Source: Limnomonas spitsbergensis (lineage: Eukaryota > Chlorophyta > Chlorophyceae > Chlamydomonadales). Taken from it: DNA of 64,000 bases. The stretch is from positions 227,501 through 291,500 of the forward strand of contig JAYJMM010000042.1 in NCBI GenBank assembly GCA_037349105.1, written 5' to 3'. Shown piece after piece: positions 22,401-33,900 of this stretch (position 1 is its first letter; the number at the start of each line of letters is the position of its first letter). Both the position numbers and the translations under genes were made by a program. The notes under the pieces were generated by a model. It searched no databases. It was not told where the DNA came from and saw only the letters and a list, made by a program, of their open reading frames with translations.

Positions 22401-25050
22401 ACATTCCAGCCTCTGGCAGGAGGCCCCATTTGTGGCCAGCCATGCTGCTAGTGCCACCAGCCATAGGCCGGTCCAGGTTTGGTCCCAATTAGGCCTTAAA
22501 TCGGTGAACTCGTAGCTGAAAAAAGAACACTCCTGGGGAGCAGGAGTGGGCTCCAACTTCCCCCAAGGTCACACAATCACACTTGCTGGTACTACACTGC
22601 ACTGCAGCAAGATCGGGCGAGGACTGTACAAGAGGTCAACAGGCCCACACACTGGCAGCTTGACCCGACCCTGTGGCCAGGCCCAGGCCCTGTACAATTC
22701 GCTGATGCGCAGTCTGGCAGACTCGCAGTTTACAGATAAGCACTCTGGCCCTGCCCAGCCCACGCCCGGCCCAGCCCTGCCCAGGCCAGGTGCAGATGAG
22801 CTGAGAAAAGTGCTGACTGCCCCAGAGGTCGCTCACAAGCACACGCGCTGGAGCTTCCGCTGATAGGGCCACCCAGTGTGCGGACAGATCCACTAGGTCC
22901 AAGGACGGGTTCAGAGCACCCTGGCGCAAGCTGCTGCTGACGGGGCTGACAGGGCCCGACGGATCCACAAACTGTGCTCACTGCAGCGGAGCTCACAGGC
23001 GCCCTCTGCTGCTGCCGGAACTGACTAGGCCGCAAAGTGCGCGAGCCATGAGGAAAGTGCGCAACGTGTGGAGGGTCAGGGTTAACTGTGTACACCCTAC
23101 CAGATGGTTACCATGTACCGTGTATCCAAATCACATTCCGAAGGATACAAGTGCACTCTTGTGTGTACCCCTAGTTGACCCCCCTGTCGCATCGCCCCGC
23201 CTGAAGGCTGTAAGGCGACCATTGGCAGGCCACCCAACGGCTGCCAAACGCCCGATTGGGATTTAAAACCTGGGCCAGCATGAAGCTGGTGGACCCAGCA
23301 GCATAGCTGCCCACATCCGGGGCCTCTGGCTGCAGGACGCAGTGTGGCCGACACGAAGCCGAGCCGTGGGACTAGACTCAAGTCAAGGTCACACCTCCAC
23401 ACTTTCTCCGGGTCCTAATCTAACCTTCACACTTTCCACGGGTCAAGGTCTCACCTTCACACTTTCCACATCATCCTCAGCGGGCAGGATAGCCTGCAAT
23501 ATATTCATGGGGTGACACGTCAGTAAAAAACATTGGGTCATTGAATTATTGAATTGACAGGTTCAGAAACCTAATTTCTATAAGTCCCCAAAGCTATCAA
23601 ATACCCCATGGTAGAAATATTAGGTATCAATCAAGAGGAGCAGAGACACATACAGGAGACAGCCAGGTGTCATCAGTGACCGCCCCTGAGTGACTAAGGA
23701 AATGATGGTTTCTCCAATCCAATCATGGAAAAAAGCAGAATCAAGTGAAGAAGGCAGTGGAATGAGTCACACAAATGTGTAATTGTGGACCTGTGCCCAC
23801 TGCGTGCGTGCGGACTATCACTTTTGAGCGCTCACGTTTTTGTTGGCCCCAAACCAGTTCCATCCGCGCGTATCCACCAGCCAAGTGGTGAACATGAACA
23901 CGGGCGTCATGGCGAGGGTGAAGAGCGCCTCCCACAGCTCGATTTCATTCGGGCTGATCGTCTTGTACACAAGCCACAGCCAGAGATGCACCCACATGGA
24001 CCATACTGTGGTCCACCAAAAAACCTTGATGTGCTCTATCCTCTTCAGTACACCTGGCGGGGATAACAAAGGCTGGGTTAAGGAAAAGGAGCTTGCTAGC
24101 CTGTAGGTGCTGCACAGCGGTTCTCACCAATCTGTGTGGACATCGTGCAGACCGCTGATATGGCAAACAGGTTGTAGGCGCCTGAGCCAATGATGGTTGC
24201 CGCCCCTAGGCTCTCTGGTGGCTTCCCTAGAGTGATGATTGCTTCCACCAGGGCCAAGAGGATTTCAGGGGAGCTGGACCCGATTGCCATGAGCGAGATG
24301 TTGGACAAAGCCCAGTTCCAAACGGGGACCTCCCGCTCCACCATCTTGTTGTTGGTATCGATTCGGACCACCTTCTTCGTCTCGCTGGCAATCACCTGCG
24401 ATGTGACACAAGCTCAGCGATGCCATTCCCGAGCTCCTTGCACGATAGTGCTATCCGACAACCCTCATCCCTTCCTATGAGCACACAAGGAAACTCTAAT
24501 TAAGCGGACAGTAATGCGATCAGGCAATGTTTACCTCGATTGCCTCCACGAACACATCCTGTGAATGTGAGCAGGTCTTTTTAGGCGGGGCGTGTTCGAG
24601 ACAGAGGTTGTCCGGGGTCCAAGACAAGCATTCAATGCAAGTTTCCTCACCGATACAGCTGCAACTCCAAAGAATAGCCACACTAAAAACAAGGCCCACA
24701 TAACTGCGGACAAGAAATAACATGTTAGACGGCTCCAGGCACAAGGATGCTATACCAGCTTTACCGCTTTGCAGCGAACCCACCTCCGAGCAGCCATGTG
24801 GGCAGGAGGTTGATGCCCGGCAAGTTAATGAGCGAGTCGCTGCATTTCTCGAATCTACAAGGAAATGAAACTGTGTAATTCTGTGCATTACTGCAGAAGA
24901 TGAGGGGCCTAGGTATACTCACGCGGTGTACAGAACTTTGCCCTTTCCGGAGGTTGCTTCTAGGATGCATATCCCATTTACTAAACTGTCGCAATTAGGG
25001 AGCTGATTAAGTAAAACCTCCACTTGCCCCAGGATCAACTCTGACGACAT
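16432..25050 (-). CDS. NCX: Na+/Ca2+ exchanger, NCX type with Calx-beta domains
   Basis: Membrane antiporter predicted to exchange Na+ for Ca2+; 823 aa from 17 exons that keep frame throughout. Exons (minus): 25050-24923, 24854-24784, 24703-24651, 24558-24535, 24395-24128, 24053-23836, 23493-23455, 22139-21874, 21399-21294, 20987-20769, 19965-19764, 19433-19294, 19028-18867, 18411-18181, 17722-17630, 17312-17166, 16536-16432. The alpha-1 repeat (SLMAIGSSSPEI, exon 5) and alpha-2 repeat (ALGTSLPDTF and NGSNTVNILLGLGIPW, exons 14-15) are the ion-binding signatures. The central loop, about residues 270-580, has two Calx-beta domains: DYEHCE, then IKIVDDDMSEPD and TIVDDDDGG (Ca2+-binding acidic loops), then DYATKDGSAVAGKHF. 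Exon 17 supplies the last membrane segment. No clear signal peptide; start is the first ATG. Least certain: exon 12 donor (GTGCGG) and whether intron 7 hides an exon. Confidence 0.95.
16520..16865 (-). repeat. Tandem duplication of the exchanger exon 17 acceptor region
   Basis: The acceptor of exon 17 and its upstream intron (plus strand AATCCTCTGC, AAGACACAAAGGGGGCAGCA) recur at about 16667-16710, with a shorter degenerate copy at about 16795-16865. Unit about 140 bp. Each copy preserves a CTCTGC-type acceptor complement, so decoy acceptors lie upstream of the real one. Confidence 0.75.
18003..18156. mobile_element. MITE-like element in exchanger intron 14
   Basis: Shows the family's internal motifs: TTGGGACCCAACCTAGTCCA, GGCATGGCTGGCCAC, CTTCCGGCCGTGGG, GTAGCTGGCATGTAGCTGAG, and a right end AGAGACACTG. 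The left end is degraded. Confidence 0.5.
19678..19745 (+). repeat. Short dispersed repeat, copy 4, in exchanger intron 11
   Basis: GCGGGCACATGTCCCATGCA, ACAAATGGGATGCTCTGC, TGGACAGTAAAAACTCCACA. Nearly the same as copy 2 at 5193. It lies 19 bases beyond the donor of exon 11. Confidence 0.75.
20990..21170. repeat. 14-15 bp intronic tandem repeat (TTCAGGGCTTGGGGT)
   Basis: About eleven variants of TTCAGGGCTTGGGGT next to the acceptor of exchanger exon 10. Confidence 0.8.
22169..22532. mobile_element. Two adjacent MITE-like elements in exchanger intron 7
   Basis: The first, 22169-22358, starts CAGCGTTTATTTCAGGGGG and ends CCGAAATAAGTAATGCTG. The second, 22364-22532, starts CAGTGTTTCTTTTTT and ends GTAGCTGAAAAAAGAACACT. 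Ends are inverted repeats. Both hold AGCTAC blocks and a GGTCCAGGTTTGGTCCCAAT or CGGCCCCAATCAGCCCAG core, as in other copies. Non-coding. Confidence 0.6.
23385..23475 (-). repeat. 30-bp tandem repeat spanning the exon 7 splice donor
   Basis: On the minus strand, GTGGAAAGTGTGAAG|GTGAGA is the end of exchanger exon 7. Two further copies (GTGGAAAGTGTGAAGGTTAG and GGAGAAAGTGTGGAGGTGTG) follow at 30-bp spacing within the intron. Reading on from exon 7 into them meets an in-frame TGA after three codons. Confidence 0.85.
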
Positions 25051-28000
25051 TTTCTGGGAAAGCAGCCAGCCAAGCCAAAGCTAGAGGACAGGCAGCGTGA
25101 ACAGACACTGCCGCGTTCTATAGATTATTCTGACAAGTCAAAAGGGAAGAGGAACAGGGCCCTCAAAAAACGAAATTGCTGCAGGACGCGTTTGTGTGTG
25201 AGCTACGTCAAGGATGTACTGTACAGTTGACGGAGGAGTCTTATATCAATTACTAGGTGGGGTGGTCGGGTGGATCAGATTGGAAGGTTAGAAGACGTTT
25301 ACAATGTCGAAGATTTCACTTTTAGTTCTGGTGGCATGGACGTATTCCTCAAAGTTGTGCGCACTAGGTCGGAGATGTGACCGTGCTATGACATCAGTCG
25401 GGCTCCCATGTACGTAAATCGTACATGAAAACGAGTCTGAAAACGTCGTCATTTTTACTGTTGTTTGTAAAAGAAGTGGCACGCGATGGAACTTTGCGAA
25501 GCAATAGCCACAGTGACAAGTAATCAGAGATGCTGCAGCACAGCACGAAGAGCGGCAGAGCTGTCGGGTATGTGACTTTTCAGAGGGCAGGAGCAGATGC
25601 GAACGGTGTCACCCGCACCCGTGGGGGTCACCTGGACCCCATGCAAACCCCCTTGCCATCGTGCCTTGCCATGGTACCGGTACGTGATTACTAAAAGAGT
25701 AACAACTCTATCGCTGGCCAAGTGAGTGTTGGTTATTCTGGACATGGAATTTCGAGAGAAGCGAAGTTGCAGCTGTCGCGTGACACCTCATGTCATCCGC
25801 TGTGAGATTGATCCAGCCTAGGTAGCTGAGTTTCTTATTTCTGCACCTCGGCTTTGAGGTCTGGCAGGAATAACCTCACTAAATATGGCCGATTGATTTG
25901 ATCTTTAGCGCACAAAGTTTCAGGGACGTTCCAGAAACATCGCCGCCTTGGTGGGCTCTTCCGAAAAAAGCGAATTACCGTAGTTTTAGTCGGATTTGTT
26001 TTTTTCTGAGTTGATTTTTTTCTCAAAAACCCGGAATAAGCTTCTGAAAGCGGTTGTTTTTCTATGGTTGGTTTCTTATTTTGTACCTGAAACTATTGGT
26101 TTTTACACGTTTGGTTTTATCGGGGAAAAAACATGTATGGGCTTAAATTTGGTTTTCCCATGTAAAGCCCCTTAAAAAGGCCTGCAGCTCTGTATTCTCT
26201 ACAGCTTCTTGAGTAAAATGTATTCACTATCCAGCAAATATATATCATGGAGTCACAACTACAGTAAATGCCTACTGAAACAAGAGGCCACATGGGGCCA
26301 AAGGTGCAACAAACATATACTCTGCCTGTCAGAATGCAAATGTGTCAAACCGAAGTTAGACAGAACTTGCTGCCAGGTCCCACTGGCCGTCCGCCGTTGT
26401 GTAGCTGAATTGTGGCTGAAAACCCCTGAATCAAACACTGGTGCATGGACACAGCCGCTCATTTATGAATGCATGCACTTTCAGAATTTGGAAGCCATCC
26501 ATGTACAGTTGCACCCACTACCCACCCACAGGATGTTCGTCCCATCTTCGCTGGTGTCAGTCCTTGATGCCAGCACGTACCGGATTGTGCAGGACAGACT
26601 AGTAGACTACACGTGCACTGCATTGGGGTCCCCGCTGTGCTGAGTCCCCGCTAGCCCGCTTGCTTTTGTTACCGTTACCGGTACATACCGATAGTGAAGA
26701 AATAAAGAGAATTCCTACCGGTACCGTAGTTTTAGTCGGATTTGATTTTTATGATGGTTTTTATATTAAACCAATCTTAAAGACGAATAGTTTCAGGTAC
26801 AAAACAAGAAAACCAACCATAAAAAACCAATAGTTTGGGGCACACCAGGGTTTTCAGTCAAAATTGTCGCGTCTATTCGCGCCTATTCTCGGTCAGCGCA
26901 AATCAATCTCCTTTTACACCGAACCAATCTCTATTTACAAAGATTACAATGAGGAGGCAAGTAACATATTGAGTGATAGGAGGGTCAGGAGGGGGCCTCC
27001 ACCGATGAGGGGGGGAGGGGGAGGAGGGGGCATCCACCGATGAGGAGGAGGAAGGAAGGTAGCACGATATGGATATGATGTGAAATGGTGTTTTGACCAT
27101 GTCATATTTTGCAGTCAAAAATGAGTTTAGCCTAAAAACTGCAGAATTTACAAAGGACAAGCCCACGCATTTGGCAGGTGCACTACCCTTGACCCCATTA
27201 ACATACTGACTGACATGGCAGCATGCAGCATGCGACTGGTCCCACTGACCCCTGCGGCCCAAGGGTCACCATGCGTCCATGCATCCACATTTTTCATGTT
27301 AAATTCTTTTTATGTCGCAAAATCTTGCAACAACTAGGCCCATTCTGGCGTAGAACGGTCGGCATGGCAGAAGAGCCCTTTTCCCTACGCAATACCAATT
27401 CACCATTCCCATGCCCATGCATGGAGAAGTTGATACCATATCATATCATATTTTACTATATCATATCATATTGCAGATATGATATGATATAATGGCCCCA
27501 AAGACTATATCGTGCTACCTTAGCAGGAAGTGCATGTGCCGGTAGTGGCTGCAAGAAAGAGCGGTCGCGCTGTGTTCGTGCCCGCCCGTGCATCTTAGGG
27601 CAATGGGTCACTAAATAGTAAAGCATGCTAGCATGTCTGACTGTTGGTGCTGATCTTATTTATTTGTATAGTGTATACCTTACAACTGGATACGTTTTGC
27701 GCACCTTCATTTTGCATACTGTAAAACGGGTTTGACTCTGCGTTTACTTAATTATTCTTTATTTCTACTCTGCGTTTACCTATCTGCGTTTACCTACCTG
27801 CGTTTACCTATCGTTGACGTATATTTCGACTCTGCGTTTACCTATTTATTCTTTATTTCAGGTGCGCGGAGCGAGTGCGGCGCGGAGTGGTGCGCGACAG
27901 AATAAATAACATCAGGGGTGCGCGGCCGGTCAGTCACGGACCAAAACAAATATTTTGAGGGTGCACTGAGTAGTTTTCCCGTACCTACCATCAAGAAAGC

Positions 28001-28470
28001 CACGCACTAGCGTGCGACTGATTGATTCGACATCCGTTCACTGAATGTTGACCGTATACTGTTCTTTCAGGCATCAAACTACGTATTTATTGCGCTGATT
28101 ATGCGTTGTGGCTTTAAGAGCTGCGCGGATTTGATTTTACAACTGACTGAAAGCGCTGCGCTATGTTTAATAAATTGTTTCGGACAGGCTGCGTGATATA
28201 CGGTAGCAAACAAGTACCGGTATTTAAAAGAATCTGCTGCGTGTGCGCAGAGTAGGTACCTTTTGCCTGCTTGAAGAATTTGATATATTAGTTCCCAAAA
28301 GGGTTGCGCGGAATGCGCGTCCCCTATCCCGTTTCACGGCATCTTATGCTTTTACTCAGGGTTATCAAAGAACACATCACTTCACGCTGCGCAGCGGCGT
28401 TTTTTTTTAACAATTCATTGTTTGAGCTGCACAGCCCGTACGATGGTATTCATCTATGCCCACGCAGGTC
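25051..28470. other. Gene-poor stretch upstream of the exchanger
   Basis: A pair of related segments at 25977-26105 and 26708-26838 shares ACCGTAGTTTTAGTCGGATT in direct orientation and a 45-bp stretch with TTGTACCTGAAACTATT in inverted orientation, bracketing about 600 bp. That interval holds an unassigned 144-codon frame (26209-26643). A perfect 15-bp palindrome of TATATCATATCATAT type with a 5-nt spacer is at 27457-27491. A CTGCGTTTACCTA repeat is at about 27735-27850. No gene supported. Confidence 0.45.
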
Positions 28471-28477
28471 ACAGGTC

Positions 28478-29330
28478 AATGACGTTACACCTCTGGGCCC
28501 TGCTCAAAAAGGCTTGGATGCGTGGGCTCCTAACTAAAAAAAGAGTTGGGATGAAAGATGGAAACAAAACTAGGGGGCAGGACACAAGAAAGGAGGAAAA
28601 AGTGGGAAAGAAGGAGAAGAACACAAAGGAAAGAAATACCCCCCCCCCTAAAGTAAAAGGCAGCCCGAAGTACCCTTGCCCCTCTTAAGCCTATTCCCCA
28701 AGAAGGCAAATAAAAGCAGCAAAACTAGGCCTCGACAATGCGTACGACGTTCTTAACAAAAGTTAGAGCCTCCCATCCAAGCCTGCCCCGGTACAACTGT
28801 TGAAAGTCTGTGGCGCCCTCTGCGGGGCCTGCCCAACCTCTCTCCCTAAGCCTCTCCTTCACGCTAGGGCACTGGAAGCAGACATGAAGCGCATCCTTCA
28901 CATGCTCGCCACCTCCCCTAGCCCAACACCGTTGGCAGCACCGTCCATCACGTGGCTGACCGCTGCGCCGTCCTCGAGTGTCAGCCATGTTGACGGCGCC
29001 GTGCCGCAGCCTTAAGTTCGTGCGCACACAAGGACACTCCCTTCGACTGGTGTGGCCCCTGGCCTGCGCCCGCCGTAGACTGAAACCAGGTGCGGTAGGC
29101 CGCCGTAGACTTGTGTTCAGTGGCAGGATCTCTGGGGTCCCCTCTGCCAGCTGCATCCAGCTGCGCCCGCTCGTATGCTGCATCAACTAGCGCTAGCACC
29201 TCTGAGATAGGTAGCGGCTGCAAGCCAGTCGCTGTCTGGCGCAGTTTGGGGACGGCTGATCCCAGCTCCAGCTCCTCCACAGCACCTAGCAATTCCCTGC
29301 ACAGGGACCAGAAGTGTAACGTCATCGACT
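28478..29330 (-). mobile_element. Non-LTR-type retroelement remnant, longest copy
   Basis: Minus strand. Coding remnants begin near 29325 with EELELGSAVPKLRQTATGL and ISEVLALVDAAYERAQLDAA. After an apparent frameshift near 29030 the frame ends at 28725 with RCCQRC ... VKDALHVCFQCP (CxxC...HxxxxC zinc finger), RERGWAGP, LYRGRLGWEAL and IVEA. About 240 nt of untranslated sequence lead to the tag at 28478-28540 (plus strand CAATGACGTTACACCTCTGG, GCCCTGCTCAAAAAGGC). It matches the 14.5-15.0 kb copy across the zinc finger and tail. No polymerase or endonuclease motif is present. Confidence 0.65.
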
Positions 29331-29730
29331 GTGAACTCTTTAAGGCTAGACTGTGGAGGGGCTAGTAAATCTTCGTACTGCCTTTCCATTCGGGGGAAAT
29401 TATTATATTTTGTCTCTGGCTTCCTCACAGCCCTCAAAATTCATTTCCTAACCAGACTGTGAAGGCCCTCGCAATTGAGCCATTTTGTGCAGGGCATAGA
29501 GGTGTCTTGTCATTGACTGCTGTGACAATGCTGACCGACTACTACCTATCTGACTACGTCATGCGTCCCTCCTGCATTTCTCCTTGTCGTGCCCATCAGT
29601 CTGTAAAGCTGAGACGTTTTGTACAGGAGACAGAATTGAATGGTCAGTAGCAGCTGACTTAACACTTCTGAACTGTTGAAAAGGCTCGGCCGCATGAGCG
29701 CCCAACCGTGAAGTTGAGTGAAGAAAAATT
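29331..29730. mobile_element. Further truncated retroelement tails
   Basis: A plus tail at about 29340-29520 contains AAGGCTAGACTGTGGAGGGG and ends GAGGTGTCTTGTCATTGAC. A minus-oriented tag at about 29660-29710 shows AAGGCTCGGCCGCATGAGCG. Confidence 0.5.
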
Positions 29731-30914
29731 AAGAGGGGTGAGGAACGAAAGGCGCATGGTCAGTAGCAGCTGTGCCACCAGTTGTCCAGTAGAGGTTGCA
29801 TGAAGCAGAAACAACCCTTTTACCCGGGGGGTCACAACGGGGGTCGGAAACAATGAAGCCGTGATTTATCCTATAAGGCTTGGCCCTGCCGGCAGCAGTT
29901 CCAGTTACCGGTATTAGAGATGCAATTTGTACAGGACTGCAAAGCATCCCAATTGGTGCCAGCAGTAAGGATTCGAGTTATCCAATCACCTCTCCTACAA
30001 GATAAATGAGCCCCAGGACATTTGAGAAGTTTCGGGGGATCAGAGAGAGAGTTAAAGATGATAGGAGGGCATGTAGAATCTGACCAGGGATACTTCCAGC
30101 AAGCACCTGCTAGATCCAATCATCACCCTGAACATTCCGCCCAAATAACCATTGGCAGCTTTCGCAGTATGCGCAGAAAGCACCCGGCATTGCCTGATTA
30201 CGTAAATGGCCCGAGATGCTAATAAAATGGGCGTGGGAACCCATAAAACATGCACAAATAGGGAGCAGCAGATGCTAGCACTACACTCCCAAGCAAGCAA
30301 GACAGTCAGGTACTGGGACGGTTTTTAGGAGAGGCAACACTCCCTCTGAAGACCTTGGCAGCAATGCAAGCTGCTGGTGAATGCAGTGCTTCCACAGATA
30401 GCCTTGGCAGCAGAGCATTCTCCAGACTGGGCAGCAGTCTATCCCCTGGTGAACATTCACTAGAGATGCGTGCCAGAGTGTTGCCCCCCCCGCGCTATCA
30501 GCCGGTAGGCGGTCACAAGATAGACGTGACGGAATCACTCTGAAGGCTTGGCAGCAATGCAATCTGCTGGACGATATCTAAATGAAATGCAGCGCTCCTC
30601 TGTACCTTGTACCCTCCCGTCCGTACCTTGTATTCCCCCCCAAGCACCCCCACCCCCCTCTGAAGGCTTGGTGCCAAACCCAGCAGCGCAATCTGCTGGT
30701 GGGCATGGTGACAAGAAATGCATGCCATTGTGCCCCGGAAGGTGAACAGGCGGCATCCATTGGCCGCAACCCAGCCTCCGCCACAAGACCACAACAGACT
30801 TTCTCCATCCGATGAGCAAGCATGTGGGGGTAGGATAGGTAGATGAGAAGTCGAGTGGTGCTGACTGGTAGCTTAGACCAGTGCCAAGATCAATGTGACA
30901 GAATCGGCTGAGGC
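29731..30914. repeat. Downstream flank of the 688-aa gene, diverged repeats
   Basis: Four diverged copies of a unit containing CTTGGCAGCAATGCAATCTG lie near 30350, 30405, 30545 and 30665. No coding exon supported between the gene's stop (30915) and 29731. Confidence 0.4.
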
Positions 30915-33900
30915 CTAGGCGGCGGTGGCCTCAAGCTCAGGCACGCTTGGCGCAGCCGCAGCCGGCACGGAGGTCATGGCAGCATTGGGAGTGCCGATAA
31001 CGGGCGGCGGCTTCGGAATGCCAGACCTGTCCGAGAGAGGCGGGTAAAGTACATGAGTGAAACAGCAGTTGAGCTGTGAAAAAAGGGAAGATGGGTTTCA
31101 GAGTCGTACAACAATGCAAAAAAGGGAAGATGGATTTTGGAGTCGTACAACTGTGTAAAAAGGGAAGAAGATGGGTTTTGGAGTCGGACAACTGTGAAAA
31201 AAGGGAAGATGGGCTTCGCAGTCGCACAACAGTAAATAAGACGGGATTCAGGGCCGTAGCGCAGCCACTGCCTGACCCACACTGATGGTCAGGGTTTCCT
31301 CAGTCTTTGGTCGCCTTTTTTTTGAAGAGTGCATCAGTACCACTGAACGTCCAACCCGGTGTATGACTGACAGGGCTAGATGTAAGTTCTTCAGTTAGCA
31401 CGGCAGTAAATAGTACACTAGTACAGTACGTACAACAGTAAGCACTACAAACTAGGCCATCAGCTGTAGGCTGGTTTGGACTTCGGTCCAGTGGTGGCCG
31501 CCCTGCAGCCACCTGAAGGGGGCGGCCTGGGAATAGCCCGGTGCAGACTAAATGAAACGACGTCCGGGCTTTGCATCTCAATGCAGGTTCAGGAATGGCG
31601 ATGCGCTTGATTTTCTTCGTTGGAAGAAAAGGGGTCAAAGGGGCGGATCCTCTCGAGGCTCAACACTGCTTATGCGCTCCTCGGGGGGGAAATCAACACC
31701 GGCGGCAGCAGCAGCTAATTGTTGCATGCTGCTCCTGGAATCAAACCACATTTTTTAAAACAAGGGAGCACCAGCGCAGCATGCAGCTTCTTCAAAAACC
31801 CATTTCTTAACACCTGGTGTGGACTAGGAGCTCATGCCCGCACCTTGTAGAACTGGCGGCACCACCCGCTGACACCGATGAGGCCACGCGTGAGCTGGCG
31901 GGCGTCAGCGCCTCACCGCCCCCCTCCTTGGTGCTGGAAGGCGTTCCCGAGGCGCCGTCAACCTCGCGGGTCCCTCGGCGTGTTGTCGGCGCGCTGGCAG
32001 AAGGCGACGCGGCAGAGGGGGACGGTATGGCCCGGAAGGTGCTGTGGGCGACGGATTCGGAGCGCACTTTTTCCTCAATCTGCAACGGGGACAGGCACAG
32101 AACCGGTGTTCAGTGTCCATCAGACAGGACGAGGCACATGGGCCTACCCAACAGGGGCACGTGCAACATTTGGTTGCCTCCACACACAGGGGCTGCACAA
32201 CAGGAACAAATCAACATGCCACATTGGGTTGCCACCACACGCGGGGGCTGCACAACAGGAACAAAACAACATGCCACGTTGGGTTGCCACCACACACGGG
32301 GGCTGCACAACAGGAACAAAACAACATGCCACGTTGGGTTGCCACCACACACGGGGGCTGCACAACAGGAACAAATCAACATGCCACCTTGGGTTGCCAC
32401 CACACACAGGGGCTGCACAACAGGAACAAAACAACATGCCACGTTGGGTTGCCACCACACACGGGGGCTGCACAACAGGAACAAATCAACATGCCACGTT
32501 GGGTTGCCACCACACACAGGGGCTGCACAACAGGAACAAATCAACATGCCACGTTGGGTTGCCACCACACACAGGGGCTGCACAACAGGAACAAATCAAC
32601 ATGCCTCGTTGGGTTGCCACCACACACAGGGGCTGCACAACAGGAACAAAACAACATGCCACGTTGGGTTGCCACCACACACGGGGGCTGCACAACAGGA
32701 ACAAAACAACATGCCACGTTGGGTTGCCACCACACACGGGGGCTGCACAACAGGAACAAATCAACATGCCACGTTGGGTTGCCACCACACACGGGGGCTG
32801 CACAACAGGAACAAAACAACATGCCACGTTGGGTTGCCACCACACACAGGGGCTGCACAACAGGAACAAATCAACATGCCACGTTGGGTTGCCACCACAC
32901 ACGGGGGCTGCACAACAGGAACAAATCAACATGCCACGTTGGGTTGCCACCACACACGGGGGCTGCACAACAGGAACAAATCAACATGCCACGTTGGGTT
33001 GCCACCACACACAGGGGCTGCACAACAGGAACAAATCAACATGCCACGTTGGGTTGCCACCACACACAGGGGCTGCACAACAGGAACAAATCAATATGCC
33101 ACGTTGGGTTGCCACCACACACGGGGGCTGCACAACAGGAACAAAACAACATGCCACGTTGGGTTGCCACCACACACGGGGGCTGCACAACAGGAACAAA
33201 ACAACATGCCACGTTGGGTTGCCACCACACACGGGGGCTGCACAACAGGAACAAATCAACATGCCACGTTGGGTTGCCACCACACACGGGGGCTGCACAA
33301 CAGGAACAAAACAACATGCCACGTTGGGTTGCCACCACACACAGGGGCTGCACAACAGGAACAAATCAACATGCCACGTTGGGTTGCCACCACACACGGG
33401 GGCTGCACAACAGGAACAAATCAACATGCCACGTTGGGTTGCCACCACACACGGGGGCTGCACAACAGGAACAAATCAACATGCCACGTTGGGTTGCCAC
33501 CACACACAGGGGCTGCACAACAGGAACAAATCAACATGCCACGTTGGGTTGCCACCACACACAGGGGCTGCACAACAGGAACAAATCAATATGCCACGTT
33601 GGGTTGCCACCACACACGGGGGCTGCACAACAGGAACAAAACAACATGCCACGTTGGGTTGCCACCACACACGGGGGCTGCACAACAGGAACAAATCAAC
33701 ATGCCACGTTGGGTTGCCACCACACACGGGGGCTGCACAACAGGAACAAAACAACATGCCACGTTGGGTTGCCACCACACACAGGGGCTGCACAACAGGA
33801 ACAAAACAACATGCCACGTTGGGTTGCCACCACACACGGGGGCTGCACAACAGGAACAAATCAACATGCCACGTTGGGTTGCCACCACACACAGGGGCTG

